Assembly (NCBI GenBank): GCA_965248675.1
Contig: CBDFJZ010000005.1
Location: 423,735 to 487,734 of the forward strand
DNA: 64,000 nucleotides
Reading direction: 5' to 3'
Origin: UBA6627 sp965248675
GTDB lineage: Bacteria; Chloroflexota; Dehalococcoidia; UBA2979
Below the pieces are notes generated by a model. The model was not told where the DNA came from, did no database searches, and saw only the letters and a program-made list of their open reading frames with translations. The translations under genes and the position numbers were made by a program. Shown here in pieces: positions 8,489-17,610 of the stretch (position 1 is the stretch's first letter; each line of letters starts with the position of its first letter).

Positions 8489-9733
8489 ATGTCCGATCGC
8501 GAACCGAGCGCGCCGTTTTCGCTCCGGTCCATGGCGTGGTCCATCTACGCACCGACCGTGCTGATGGGCATCGGCCAGAGCGCCGTGCTGGCGTTCGTCA
8601 TCCTCCAGGCGCGAGACCTCGGCGCCTCCGTCGGCGTGGCGAGCGTGGTCTTCGCGATGCGCGGCCTGGGGGTGATGGCCTTCGACGTGCCCGCCGGCCT
8701 CGTGCTCGCCCGCTTCGGACCGCGACGCTCGATGCTCGCCTCGATCGTGCTCACCGGCGTCTTCGCCACGCTCGCCGCGTTCAGCCCGAACCCGCTCACC
8801 CTCGCCGCCGCCATCTTCGCGCTCGGCGGGGCGACCGCGCTGTGGATGCTGGCGCGGATCGCGTTGCTCTCCGATGCCGCCCCCGTCGAGCAACGAGGGC
8901 GCGCGATCTCTCTGGTCGGCGGCTCGCAGCGCATCGGCAACTTCACCGGCCCGGCGATCGGCGGCTTCGTCGCCCAGGCCGTCGGCTTCGAGGGCGCGCT
9001 GCTCCTCCAGACTGTTGGTGCCGCCGCGGCGCTGGTCCTCGTCTTCCTGTTCGTCCACGAGCGGGACCGAATGATCGTCGCGACCGCGCCCGCGCCCACC
9101 GGCCTGTTGCGGATGCTCAGCGCTCATCGCCAGAGCTTCCTGACGGCCGGGGTGGCGATAGTGGCCCTGCAGCTGTTGCGACAGGGCCGGCAGGTCGTGT
9201 TGCCGCTCTGGGGCGACGAGCTGGGGCTGGAACCAGCCGAGATCGGACTCGTGGTTGGGTTCGCCTCCGCCGTCGACATGCTGATGTTCTACCCGGTCGG
9301 GATCGTGATGGACCGCTTCGGACGGAAGTGGTCGGCCGTACCGAGCATGCTGCTGCTCGGCGCCAGCCTGCTGCTCGTGCCGCTGACGGGCAGCTTCCAG
9401 GCCTTGCTGGTCGTCGGGCTGGTGTCGGGCTTCGCGAACGGGCTCGGCTCCGGCATCGGCATGACGCTCGGGGCCGACCTCGCGCCGCCGGGGAATCTCG
9501 GCGAGTTCCTCGGCGTCTGGCGCTTCGTCACCGACATCGGGACCAGCGGCGGACCGTTCCTCGTGGCGGGCGTAGCCACGATCTCGACGCTGGGCGTCGC
9601 CTGCGTCGCGACCGGCGGCGTCGGCTTGGCTGGGGCGGCGGTGATGGCGTTCCTCGCGCCCGAGACGCTGCACCTGCGGCACGCGCCGGCCTCGGAACCG
9701 GCGGCCAGCACCGGCGGCTCGGCCGGCTCATGA
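8489..9733 (+). CDS. MFS transporter, drug-efflux type
   Basis: A 414-residue inner-membrane protein with about 12 hydrophobic spans. The cytoplasmic loop between spans 2 and 3 reads LVLARFGPRRSMLAS, the MFS motif A region, and PAIGGFVAQAVGFEGALL resembles motif C of proton-driven efflux pumps. The second half repeats the motif as GIVMDRFGRKWSAVPSM. The substrate is unknown. Its TGA stop overlaps the ATG of the downstream kinase in ATGA, so translation is probably coupled. It diverges from the amidase across a gap of about 75 bases. Confidence 0.9.
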   Translation: MSDREPSAPFSLRSMAWSIYAPTVLMGIGQSAVLAFVILQARDLGASVGVASVVFAMRGLGVMAFDVPAGLVLARFGPRRSMLASIVLTGVFATLAAFSPNPLTLAAAIFALGGATALWMLARIALLSDAAPVEQRGRAISLVGGSQRIGNFTGPAIGGFVAQAVGFEGALLLQTVGAAAALVLVFLFVHERDRMIVATAPAPTGLLRMLSAHRQSFLTAGVAIVALQLLRQGRQVVLPLWGDELGLEPAEIGLVVGFASAVDMLMFYPVGIVMDRFGRKWSAVPSMLLLGASLLLVPLTGSFQALLVVGLVSGFANGLGSGIGMTLGADLAPPGNLGEFLGVWRFVTDIGTSGGPFLVAGVATISTLGVACVATGGVGLAGAAVMAFLAPETLHLRHAPASEPAASTGGSAGS

Positions 9734-10635
9734 CGATCGAGGCGCCCTCGGACGAGCTGCGCGAGGCGCTGCGCACGTTCGCCGAGTCCACCGTCGGCCC
9801 AATCGTCGACCTCGAGGATCGCTCCCGCTCGTTCGGTCGGATGTCGCTCGTCTGGCGCCTCCAGACCGCCGAGGGCAAGCAGTTCTACCTCAAGCGGCAC
9901 GAGCAGCGCCGTCTGTTCGAACGCGAGCTGCGGGCCCTCCGGGACTGGGCGCCGCGCCTCCCCGAGGGCGCACGCCAGATCACCGTGCCAGTGATCGCGA
10001 CGGCGGATGACCTCGACGCCGTCATCTTCGAGGCCGCCCCCGGCGAGATCGTCGAGGACGGCGATTTCACGGATGACGAGCTGCACGCCGCCTACCAGAT
10101 GGCTGGCGCGTTCGCGGCCGCACTGCATGCGCTGCCATGTGACGGCTGCGGCCCGGCCCCCGGCTTCGGCGCCGATCAGCTCGCGAAGACCGAGCTGTGG
10201 CTCAACGATCCGCGGCCGATGTTCAGCGATGAGGAGCGGCGTTGGGCCCGCGAGACCGTTCACGCCGGCGGCGCCTTCGCCAACGTCGAACTCGTGCCCG
10301 CACACATGGACTATTCGCCTCGGAACTGGCTGTTGCACCGCGACGACGGCGCGCTGTGGCTGCACGTGATCGACTGGGAGCGTGCCCGTCCCGCGCCCTG
10401 GATCGAGGACGTGCAGCGTATGGCGGAGGACCACTGGCACGGCGATCCGGGCCTGCGCGAGGCATTCTTCCTCGGCTACGGACGCGAACCCTCGGAGCTC
10501 GAGCAGCGCCAGATCCGCGCCCTCGCCGTCGCGAACAACGCGATCGGTGCGATCGCCTGGGGCGGCCAGCGCGGCGACACCGAGTTCGTCGCGAAGGGGC
10601 GGGCGATCCTCGACCGGCTGCGTCGCGAGGCCTAG
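9730..10635 (+). CDS. Aminoglycoside/choline phosphotransferase-family kinase (APH fold)
   Basis: A 301-residue APH-fold small-molecule kinase. Lys55 in FYLKRHE is the likely ATP-binding lysine, HMDYSPRN (192-199) is the Brenner motif with catalytic Asp194 and Asn199, and VIDWERA (Asp215) is the metal-binding DFG equivalent. The family covers aminoglycoside, macrolide, homoserine, choline and thiamine kinases; sequence alone does not choose between them. It overlaps the MFS gene by four bases and ends in a stop overlapping that of the convergent YjbQ gene. Coupling to an exporter could point to resistance or to scavenging. Confidence 0.88.
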   Translation: MTIEAPSDELREALRTFAESTVGPIVDLEDRSRSFGRMSLVWRLQTAEGKQFYLKRHEQRRLFERELRALRDWAPRLPEGARQITVPVIATADDLDAVIFEAAPGEIVEDGDFTDDELHAAYQMAGAFAAALHALPCDGCGPAPGFGADQLAKTELWLNDPRPMFSDEERRWARETVHAGGAFANVELVPAHMDYSPRNWLLHRDDGALWLHVIDWERARPAPWIEDVQRMAEDHWHGDPGLREAFFLGYGREPSELEQRQIRALAVANNAIGAIAWGGQRGDTEFVAKGRAILDRLRREA

Positions 10636-11033
10636 CCGGCGAGAAAGCTCAGCCGAACACGTCGCCGCGGGTTGTCGGGGTTGAGGTCCACGAGCACCAC
10701 GCGCTGCCACTGTCCGAGGGCTGGCAAGCCGCCATCCACCGGGATCGTGATCGATGGCGACACGATCGCCGGCAGCAGGTGATCGGCGCCGTGGCCGGCC
10801 GATCCGTGGCGGTGCTGGTAGATCCGGTCCCGAGGCAGCAGATCGTTGAGGATCTCCTCGAGGTCCTGCTCGGAGCCCGAACCGGTCTCGATCAGCGCCA
10901 CGCCCGCGGTGGCGTGCGGCACGAACACGCTGAGCAGGCCGTCCGTCTGCTCGCGGCAGAAGCCGCGCACTTGATCGGTCAGATCGACGGTGCGCCGTTC
11001 CGTGGTGTCGACGTGCAGGTCGATCGAGTTCAT
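10632..11033 (-). CDS. YjbQ/UPF0047 family protein
   Basis: The 133-residue protein matches the YjbQ family throughout: a SVFVPHATAGVALIETGSG block, then DLEEILNDLLPR, HRHGSAGHGADHLLPAIVSPSITIPV and a C-terminal LGQWQRVVLVDLNPDNPRRRV. YjbQ of E. coli has weak thiamine-phosphate synthase activity, and the conserved His and Glu residues form a putative metal site. The ATG is chosen because the homology begins there. It convergently abuts the APH-type kinase (overlapping TAG stops) and follows the M16 pair on the same strand by about 16 bases. Confidence 0.93.
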   Translation of the reverse strand: MNSIDLHVDTTERRTVDLTDQVRGFCREQTDGLLSVFVPHATAGVALIETGSGSEQDLEEILNDLLPRDRIYQHRHGSAGHGADHLLPAIVSPSITIPVDGGLPALGQWQRVVLVDLNPDNPRRRVRLSFLAG

Positions 11034-11049
11034 CGCCGCGCTCGAGGTG

Positions 11050-12387
11050 CTAGACGGGCGGCGCTTCGACCACGTCGCCGTACGGCGCGATCTCGTCGCC
11101 GATCGCCTCCGCATCGCCGACGATTGCGATCGTCATCTCCGAGGAGCGCAGGTGTTCCGAGGCGATCCGCTGGATGTCGGCCGTCGCCAGCGCGAGCACG
11201 CGGTCCGTGTAGGCCGCCGCCCAGCTCTCCTCGAGCCCGTGCAGATCGAGGAATCCGAGCTGATCGAGGATCCCGCCGGGCGTCGCGTGACGGAGGACAT
11301 AAGTGCCGGCGACATAGTTCTGGATCCCCTCCAGCTCCTCGGCGGCGGCCGGCTCCGCGCCGAGCCGGTCGATCTCGGAGAAGATCTCGTGCATCGACGC
11401 GCCGGTGACGTTTGTCGTCACGTCGGCCAGTTCCGCCCAGTAGGCATCGCCCGGATGGGCGGTGATCTGGCTGCGTGGCGAGTAGGTGTACCCCTTGTCC
11501 TCGCGGATGTTCAGCGTGATCCGCGAGTAAAATGAACCGCCCAGCAGGGCGTTGGTGACCGCTAACGCGACATAATCCTCATCGCGCGGATCCGGCACCG
11601 GCATCCCGATCGACAGCGTCGATTGCTCGGCGCCCGGCCGGTTCACGAGGTGGATCGCGCGGGTGCTCGACGGAGCGGGCGGTTCCGCCTCGGGCGCCGC
11701 GGAGCTCCGCCAGTCATCGAAGCCGTTGCTCACGGCGTCGAGCACGCCCGCGCGGTCGAATCGCCCGGCGACGTACAGATGGGCGCCCTCTGGCCCGGTT
11801 TGCGCCTCGAACGAGCTGCGCACTGCGTCGGTCGTGAAGCTCGCGATCACCTCGCTCGTGGTCAGTAGCCGTCCGTACGCGTGGTCGCCGTAGAGCGCGC
11901 GCCGGAAGGCGTTCGCCGCCAGCGTGCCCGGCTGCGACCTCACGAGGTCGAGCCGGCGGCCGAGGTCGGCGCGCAGCCGCTCGAGCTCCGATTCCGGGAA
12001 GCGCGGTTCGCGGACCACCGTCGCCAGCAGCCGGATCAGGTCCGGCGCCGACTCGGAGAGCACGGACGCGCCGACGGTCGTCGTGTCCTCCTCGACGTTG
12101 ACGCTCAGCCGGCCGCCCATCCGCGCCACCGCGTCGGCCAGCGCGCTCGTGTCGAGGTCCCCGGCGCCCTCCTTGAGATAGTCGCCGAGCAACCTGGAGA
12201 GCCACGTCGCTTCGGCTCCGTCGCTGGCCGTACCGATCGACAGCACCAGCCGCACATACGCCTTCGGGATCGAACCTGACGGGATCAGCGCCAGCGACAG
12301 GCCGCTGTCGAGCCTCGAACGCTCGACCGCCGGTAGCGCGAATGGCGCGAGCGGTCCGACCTCGGGTGCGCCGAGCGCCGAGGTCAT
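11050..12387 (-). CDS. M16-family peptidase homolog lacking the zinc motif
   Basis: A 445-residue M16B-type protein. At the position where active members have HxxEH it reads ATWLSRLLGDYLKEGAG, so the zinc ligands are gone. The second-domain Arg-Tyr signature is retained in NIREDKGYTYSPRSQI. This is the beta-like, non-catalytic partner pattern known from mitochondrial processing peptidase and bacterial heterodimeric M16 proteases. Its ATG overlaps the TGA of the upstream active M16 gene (ATGA), which favours equal production and heterodimer formation. Confidence 0.88.
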   Translation of the reverse strand: MTSALGAPEVGPLAPFALPAVERSRLDSGLSLALIPSGSIPKAYVRLVLSIGTASDGAEATWLSRLLGDYLKEGAGDLDTSALADAVARMGGRLSVNVEEDTTTVGASVLSESAPDLIRLLATVVREPRFPESELERLRADLGRRLDLVRSQPGTLAANAFRRALYGDHAYGRLLTTSEVIASFTTDAVRSSFEAQTGPEGAHLYVAGRFDRAGVLDAVSNGFDDWRSSAAPEAEPPAPSSTRAIHLVNRPGAEQSTLSIGMPVPDPRDEDYVALAVTNALLGGSFYSRITLNIREDKGYTYSPRSQITAHPGDAYWAELADVTTNVTGASMHEIFSEIDRLGAEPAAAEELEGIQNYVAGTYVLRHATPGGILDQLGFLDLHGLEESWAAAYTDRVLALATADIQRIASEHLRSSEMTIAIVGDAEAIGDEIAPYGDVVEAPPV

Positions 12388-13727
12388 GACGGCCCCTCTT
12401 CGCCGGCCGGTTCGGACGAGTCCGCCGTCGGGTTGATCGACAACACCGCACGTCCGTCCGCGCGCAGGTAGTCGCGCGCGACCTCGTGCAGGAGTTCCGG
12501 TGTCACGGCGGCGAAGTGGGCGTCGACCTCGTTGATCTGCGCCGCGTCGCCGTCGATCAGCGCGAACGAGGCAAGCAGGTCGGCGCGCCCGAAGCCCGGG
12601 TACGCCGTGCTGCTGAGCGAGTCGTAGAACGACGACCGCGCCTTCGTCACGGCGCGGTCGAACGCCGCCGCCTCGAGCGGCGCGGCGCGCAACGGTTCGA
12701 CGGCCGCGTCGAACGCGTCGAGCACGCTGTCGGTGTCGTGGGCTGCATCGTGGATCAGCGAGGCGGTCCAGAGCAGTGGACTCTGCGCACTGAACATGTT
12801 GCCCAGGAAGTTGATGCCACCGCTCACGTTGCCGGTGATCCCGCGACGGTTCACCAGCTCCTGGTGCAGCGCGCTGTCGTCTCCCTGGAGCAGCGCCTGG
12901 TCGAGCAGCCCCATCGCGTAGTACTCGGGCGAGTCGCGGTCGGGCGCCTGGTAGGAGACGGCGACCGCCGGCTGGTTCACCAGCGGATCGTCCTTCGTGA
13001 AGCGGCGCTCCTCGGTCCACGCCGGCTCGCTGACGTCTGGCGGCTCGGGGCGCGGCGCGGCCGGGATCTCCTCGAAGTGGCGGCGCGCCATCTCGAGCCC
13101 GGCCGCCGGTTCGAAGTCACCGACGACGACGAGCGCGGCGTTCGCGGGCGAGTAGTAGCTGTCGAAGAAGGCGCGCGCGTCCTCGAGGCTGGCCGCGTCC
13201 AGATCGACCATGTCGCCGTAGCCGTTGTGGGAGTTGTGCCAGTTCGCGTACGCCCGCTCCGCCATGTCGATCCAGGGGAAGCCGCCGTACGGCTGGTTCA
13301 GCACGTTCACCCGGATCTCGTTCTTCACGACGTCGCGCTGGTTGTCGAGCTCGGCGTCCGTGATCACCGGTCCACGCATCCGGTCCGCCTCCATCCACAG
13401 CACCAGCTCCAGCGTGTGCTTGGGGAGCGCCTCGAAGTAATTCGTGAAGTCGAAGCGGGTCGAGCCGTTCAGCGATCCGCCGTTCCGCTGGATCCGCTGA
13501 ACCAGCTCCATCTTCCCCAGGTGCTCCGAGCCCTGGAACATCAGGTGCTCGAACAGGTGCGCGAACCCTGTCCGGCCGCGCGGTTCCAGGCGCATCCCGA
13601 CGTGGTAGTACACCGCGATCAGCACCACCGGCGCGCTCGTGTCTGGCGACAGGATCACCTGCAACCCGTTCCCGAGCGTGTGCTGCTCGACCGGAATCTC
13701 GAGGCGGAACGGGGATCCGGCGGTCAT
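12384..13727 (-). CDS. Zinc-dependent M16-family peptidase
   Basis: A 447-residue M16B peptidase, the active partner of the pair. HLFEH (His57, Glu60, His61) is the inverted zinc motif, with the flanking GRTGFAHLFEHLMFQGS. The distal Glu is expected about 75 residues on, in the segment NEIRVNVLNQPYGGFPW. No signal peptide is visible, so it is probably cytoplasmic. It degrades peptides or unfolded proteins in a clamshell chamber. It is encoded 14 bases downstream of the antiporter on the same strand, so antiporter, active M16, inactive M16 and YjbQ may form one operon. Confidence 0.93.
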   Translation of the reverse strand: MTAGSPFRLEIPVEQHTLGNGLQVILSPDTSAPVVLIAVYYHVGMRLEPRGRTGFAHLFEHLMFQGSEHLGKMELVQRIQRNGGSLNGSTRFDFTNYFEALPKHTLELVLWMEADRMRGPVITDAELDNQRDVVKNEIRVNVLNQPYGGFPWIDMAERAYANWHNSHNGYGDMVDLDAASLEDARAFFDSYYSPANAALVVVGDFEPAAGLEMARRHFEEIPAAPRPEPPDVSEPAWTEERRFTKDDPLVNQPAVAVSYQAPDRDSPEYYAMGLLDQALLQGDDSALHQELVNRRGITGNVSGGINFLGNMFSAQSPLLWTASLIHDAAHDTDSVLDAFDAAVEPLRAAPLEAAAFDRAVTKARSSFYDSLSSTAYPGFGRADLLASFALIDGDAAQINEVDAHFAAVTPELLHEVARDYLRADGRAVLSINPTADSSEPAGEEGPS

Positions 13728-13740
13728 CGGCTCGTCCTCG

Positions 13741-15564
13741 TCACTCGATCGCGATCAGCTGGCGGCGGGCCTCGGAGACCGGCTCGGCGCGGCCGAACAG
13801 CAACATGCGGTCGCCGCGCGCGAGCACCGAGTTTCCATGCGGGATCAGATCCTCACCCTGGCGTTGGATCAGCAGCACGAGCACCCGCTCCGGCAGATCG
13901 AGGTCGCGCACGCGCCGGCCGTGCAGGCCACTGCCGACCGGCACGCTGATCGTCGCCCGTTCGCCACTTCCGGGCGAGAGCGCCTCCGTGATCAGCGGCG
14001 CGTCGATCAGCTCCAGCAGCGCCTGTGATTGCGCCTCGTGCGAGCTGACGGCGTGGATCCCGGCCGAGCGGAACGCCTCGGCCGCGCTCGGCTGCGAGAC
14101 GCGGGCGAACAGCTCGGCCTCGGGGCCGTGGGCGCTCAGGTACTGGCAGAACAGCAGGTTCGCCTGATCGCTGTCCGTCGCGCCGACCCCGATCTTCACC
14201 TCGCTCACGCCGAGTTGCTCCAGCGCGCGCACGTCCGTCGCGTCGCCTTCTTCGACCTCGAGGCCATCGGCGCGCGCACGCCCGATCGCGTCGCGGTCGA
14301 GATCCATCAATGTCACGTCGTAGCCGTCGTCGGCGAGCCCGCGGCCGACGCGACGAGCGACCGAACCGGCACCGGCGATGATCGCGCGCATCGCTTTGAC
14401 CCCCAGCAGATCGGCCATCCGGCCGGCGTACGTCGACTGTACCGCCACGGTCAGGAACACGGTCAGGAACACCAGCGCCGTCAGCACATCGCCGCCCGCT
14501 TCGGGACCGAGCGCATCCCCGGCGAAGGCGGCGATCGCGGCCGCCACGATGCCGCGCGGACCGATCAACCCGATGTACGTCCGCTCGCGCCAGCTCAGAT
14601 CGGAGCGGTACGCCGAAATCCAGACCGCGATCGGGCGCACCACCACCATCAACCCGAGGATCACGAGGAACCCGCGCGGCCACAGATCGCGGATCAGCTC
14701 GAGATCGACCGTCGCCACCGCGAGGATGTAGACCGCGCCGACCAGCAGCTTCGACAGGTCGTCCTTGAACGAGCGGACCTCGTCGCCGTGCGGGATCGGC
14801 GACGCCGCGAGCGCGACGCCCATCACCGCCATCGCCGCCAGTCCTGAGTCCGACAGCACGTTCTCGGCAGCCGCGAACGTGGCGACGCTCATCCCGAGCA
14901 AGAGCAACGTCGCGTCGACCGGGGCGGGGTCGCGGTTGATTCGTAGTACGACCCGCACTGCAAGCGCCCCCAGCAAGCCGAGCGCCGCGCCGCCGGCCAG
15001 CCGCACTGGAACGAAAATGAACGGGTCGGTCTCGAACCCTGACAATGCGACGTCGAGCATCACGATCGCGAACACCGCGCCGATCGGGTCGATCAACACG
15101 CCCTCGCCGAGCAGCACCGCGCGTACGTGGTCGTTCAGCCGGACCCGCCGCACGAGCGGTGAGATCACCGTCGGCCCGGTCACCGTCACCAGCGCGCCGA
15201 ACAGCAGCGCGGCGCGCCAGGGCAGCACGTCCAGCAGCCCGGCCAGCAGGGCCGCGAGGCCGAAGGTGATCAGCAACCCGACGGTCAGCAGGTTGCGTAC
15301 AACCGAGCCGACGCGGCGCAGGTACGCCAGGTCGATCGAAAAGGCGCCCTCGAACACGATGATCGCGACGAGCACCTCGAGCGTGACCGGGAAGATCTCG
15401 CCGATCTCCTCTGGATTGACGAAGTCGAGCACGGACGGCCCGGCGAGCGCCCCGATCACCAGGAAGATCAGCACCGGAGGCAGCCGCATCCGCCGCGACA
15501 TCATGTGCGTCACGGCCACGGCGAAGCCGATCACCCCGAGGGCGGAGAGCGCCGCTGTCTCCAT
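13741..15564 (-). CDS. Cation:proton antiporter (CPA family) with C-terminal TrkA-N/TrkA-C domains
   Basis: This 607-residue protein has roughly 12 membrane spans in residues 1-380. FEGAFSIDLAYLRR and the transport-core segment LGEGVLIDPIGAVFAI are characteristic of the NhaP/CPA group. A Rossmann-type RCK (TrkA-N) domain begins at MRAIIAGAGSVARRVGRGLADDGYDVTLMD and binds NAD(H) or nucleotides. A TrkA-C domain with VGSGLHGRRVRDLDLPE follows and ends the protein. The combination suggests ligand-gated K+ or Na+/H+ exchange. It is the first gene of a same-strand run with the M16 pair. The window's accessory island begins only about 40 bases upstream of its start. Confidence 0.92.
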   Translation of the reverse strand: METAALSALGVIGFAVAVTHMMSRRMRLPPVLIFLVIGALAGPSVLDFVNPEEIGEIFPVTLEVLVAIIVFEGAFSIDLAYLRRVGSVVRNLLTVGLLITFGLAALLAGLLDVLPWRAALLFGALVTVTGPTVISPLVRRVRLNDHVRAVLLGEGVLIDPIGAVFAIVMLDVALSGFETDPFIFVPVRLAGGAALGLLGALAVRVVLRINRDPAPVDATLLLLGMSVATFAAAENVLSDSGLAAMAVMGVALAASPIPHGDEVRSFKDDLSKLLVGAVYILAVATVDLELIRDLWPRGFLVILGLMVVVRPIAVWISAYRSDLSWRERTYIGLIGPRGIVAAAIAAFAGDALGPEAGGDVLTALVFLTVFLTVAVQSTYAGRMADLLGVKAMRAIIAGAGSVARRVGRGLADDGYDVTLMDLDRDAIGRARADGLEVEEGDATDVRALEQLGVSEVKIGVGATDSDQANLLFCQYLSAHGPEAELFARVSQPSAAEAFRSAGIHAVSSHEAQSQALLELIDAPLITEALSPGSGERATISVPVGSGLHGRRVRDLDLPERVLVLLIQRQGEDLIPHGNSVLARGDRMLLFGRAEPVSEARRQLIAIE

Positions 15565-15605
15565 CGTGCTCCTAGCGCCCGGGCGGCCGCCGCCTCCGCT
15601 CCCGA

Positions 15606-15872
15606 AGACGCCAGACTACCGGAGGCGATGAGGCCCGGGCGGAGTGCGAGGCGCGGATCGACCGCAACGAGCCTCGCGACCTGGCGGAGCGGCCGGCGTT
15701 CGGCGGGCTGGACCTGGGCGGGACGACTGATCTGAACGCGTTCCTGCTGGTGATCTCGGACGGGGAGTGCGGCTACGACGTCTTCGCTTCGTTCTGGATG
15801 CCCGAGGAGAACGTGGTGGAGCGCGTCCAGGGCGACCGGGTCCCGTATGACGTGTGGATCCGCGAGGGGTGA
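15606..15872 (+). pseudogene. Phage terminase large subunit fragment (nuclease-domain start)
   Basis: The open frame reads ARAECEARIDRNEPRDLAERP and continues FGGLDLGGTTDLNAFLLV, the first acidic motif of the RNase H-like nuclease domain in HK97-type TerL. It then gives GYDVFASFWMPEENVVERV and VPYDVWIREG before a premature TGA. No start codon or ATPase domain precedes it. Only about 85 codons of a roughly 500-codon gene remain, so this is a decayed prophage relic. It marks the left side of an accessory island whose right side is a portal-protein fragment. Confidence 0.75.
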
Positions 15873-15919
15873 GGCTTTGTTGCGCGCATGAGAGGTTAGC
15901 GACTCGCTAGCATCTCACT

Positions 15920-16588
15920 GTGGAACCGGTCGTTGTCGTCAGCGTCACCGCGCTAGGTGTTCCGGTCGTGCTCGCCGGCGTTGCCATGCTGATCGCTGTC
16001 GTCCTTGGGCAGGAGTTCAAGCTAGGCCCCATTTCTGTGCCGAAGCCACCCGACGACGACAGGTCGCGTTGGGTGAGACTCGCGCTCTTGTTGATTGCGA
16101 TTGGACTCGCCGTCATCGCTGGCGGAGTCGTAGTGCTCGATCGCCTCGCCAATGGCTCTGACGACGGTGGCCCCGAAGACGCCACCGCAACCGCCGCGGC
16201 AAGTCCGACCACAGTCACGGCGACTTCGACGGTCACACCCGAACCTACGCCGACGGTAGAGGACCTCTTCGGACGGTGGAGGACGCTCGAGGCCAGCCAG
16301 GGCGAGGTGCTGTCGCTGACCATTAGCGCCGGGGATGTCTCGGACGCCACGATCGAAGGCGCGTATCAGGGAAGCTTCGGGGTCATTCTCCTTTCGGAGC
16401 GCGACGCCACCTTTGTCGATGGACGGCTGGTGCAAGACTCGCCGTGGGCTGTCGAGACGAGTGTCACCCAGATCCGGGTTTCGTCGGCCGGGCGGGCGGG
16501 GACCGCACTCGATGTCGAACTCGAGACCTGCTCCGTCGGTCAGCTCGGCACGACCTGTACAACGGCTACGCAAACCCTCGTGAGATAG
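15920..16588 (+). CDS. Membrane-anchored protein with Thr/Pro linker and exported domain, unknown function
   Basis: This 222-residue protein has two hydrophobic spans (about residues 5-30 and 50-72, separated by a KPPDDDRSRW loop). A low-complexity Thr/Pro/Ala linker (about 85-115, PTTVTATSTVTPEPTPT) follows, then a beta-rich C-terminal domain of about 105 residues with three Cys. The topology predicts an exported C-terminal domain. No family is recognised. It lies inside the island between the TerL fragment and the duplicated module. GTG at 15920 is the only plausible start near the first span. Confidence 0.6.
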   Translation: MEPVVVVSVTALGVPVVLAGVAMLIAVVLGQEFKLGPISVPKPPDDDRSRWVRLALLLIAIGLAVIAGGVVVLDRLANGSDDGGPEDATATAAASPTTVTATSTVTPEPTPTVEDLFGRWRTLEASQGEVLSLTISAGDVSDATIEGAYQGSFGVILLSERDATFVDGRLVQDSPWAVETSVTQIRVSSAGRAGTALDVELETCSVGQLGTTCTTATQTLVR

Positions 16589-16618
16589 CGCCAGCGTATC
16601 CACGGCAACGTGATTCCA

Positions 16619-16708
16619 ATGGCGCTGGCCGCGGTGAAGCGGGGGGCGCGGGTGAAGTGCTTCCGGTGCCGGGCGTGGGTGCTGCTGCCGATTCCGGAGG
16701 CGGCCTAA
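16619..16708 (+). CDS. Possible 29-residue CxxC micro-protein
   Basis: A short ATG-started frame encodes a basic peptide with CFRC and WVLLPIPEAA, then TAA. Cys-x-x-Cys with flanking basic residues resembles half of a zinc ribbon, such as those of small phage proteins, but only one CxxC pair is present. It could be the C-terminal remnant of a larger phage gene. No ribosome-binding site is obvious. Kept because of its location in the phage-derived island. Confidence 0.25.
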   Translation: MALAAVKRGARVKCFRCRAWVLLPIPEAA

Positions 16709-16770
16709 CCGGCCCGCCGACGGGGCCTTGCGGATTTGACGCGCGCAGCCACCATGTCCATACTCCGGAC

Positions 16771-17280
16771 ATGGAATTCTCGTTGTCGAGCGCGCTTTTG
16801 GGCGTGGCGGTCTGGGCCGGAGCGAGCTTCCTGCGCCTCGCAGGCGGCGTGCTTCAGATCCTCTTCTTCGTCGCTGTCTACGTACGGCCCTCGGCGGCAC
16901 GGATGCTCGTCTGGCTGCTCGGGATCCGGTACCCGCGGGCGAAGACGGCGCTCCTCGATCAGCTCGATGAGACGCTCGAGGAGCCGAACTGGCAGAAGCG
17001 TCGAGCAGACGTGCTGGACGGGATCGGGGGGATGCTGGCTCAGGCTCGCCATCTCCAGCGAGCCGAGCGCAGTTCCTTGACGAAGACCGAAGAGAACCTC
17101 CGGGAACGCCCGCGGCTGGTCTTCTATGGAAGAACGACGATCACCGTAACCGCTGTCGGGTTCATGGAAGCGTCTGGCACCGCGGCATCGGCACTCAACA
17201 AGCCCACGACCACCTCACGAGGAATTGTGTCGCAAGGCGGCGGGATCCGGAGAGATAACGAGGTGTCGCTCGATGATTAG
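16771..17280 (+). CDS. Island membrane protein A (duplicated family, unknown function)
   Basis: 169 residues. The N-terminal 45 are strongly hydrophobic (one or two spans, FLRLAGGVLQILFFVAVYVRP). A conserved cytoplasmic segment follows, with YPRAKTALLDQLDETLEEPN, then RRADVLDGIGGMLAQARHLQRAE and a variable polar tail. The first roughly 100 residues align with the gene at 17611, identical in YVRP, RYPRAK, LEEP, RRADVLDG and AQAR. Its last eight bases overlap the start of the winged-helix gene (ATGATTAG), so the two are coupled. No known family. Confidence 0.6.
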   Translation: MEFSLSSALLGVAVWAGASFLRLAGGVLQILFFVAVYVRPSAARMLVWLLGIRYPRAKTALLDQLDETLEEPNWQKRRADVLDGIGGMLAQARHLQRAERSSLTKTEENLRERPRLVFYGRTTITVTAVGFMEASGTAASALNKPTTTSRGIVSQGGGIRRDNEVSLDD

Positions 17281-17578
17281 CGGGAACCAGCTGAAGGTGT
17301 TGCTGTTCCTCGCGGAGACCCGGGAGATCGAACTCACTTCGAATCAGATCGCGGAGGGCTTGGAGTCGGTTCCCCGGTCGGGTGTGTACGAGGCGGTTGG
17401 GGCCCTCCAACGGGCTGGGCTGATCTCGGCTCGGTGGGGTGAGCGTCGAGGGCGCCGGCGGCGAGTGTTGCGGACCAACGCCTCGGGATTGAAGGCCATA
17501 GCCGCTGACGCTGTGGAGCGCGAGCAGGCGAGTGCCGCCGGGCGAGGATTCAAGCCGGCCACTGCGATGCAGGGCTAG
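17273..17578 (+). CDS. Winged-helix transcriptional regulator (MarR/PadR-like)
   Basis: A 101-residue protein. NQLKVLLFLAETREIELTSNQIAEGLE gives helices 1-2, VPRSGVYEAVGALQRAGLI the recognition helix, and SARWGERRGRRRRVLRTNASG the wing with a basic tip, a compact winged helix-turn-helix. It probably binds DNA as a dimer and may control its own module. It overlaps the upstream membrane-protein gene by eight bases. A decayed copy of its C-terminal 42 codons follows the second membrane-protein gene, so this pair was duplicated as a unit. Confidence 0.72.
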   Translation: MISGNQLKVLLFLAETREIELTSNQIAEGLESVPRSGVYEAVGALQRAGLISARWGERRGRRRRVLRTNASGLKAIAADAVEREQASAAGRGFKPATAMQG

Positions 17579-17610
17579 TCGATCAGCGCGAGTGAAATGC
17601 CAGGGTGGGA

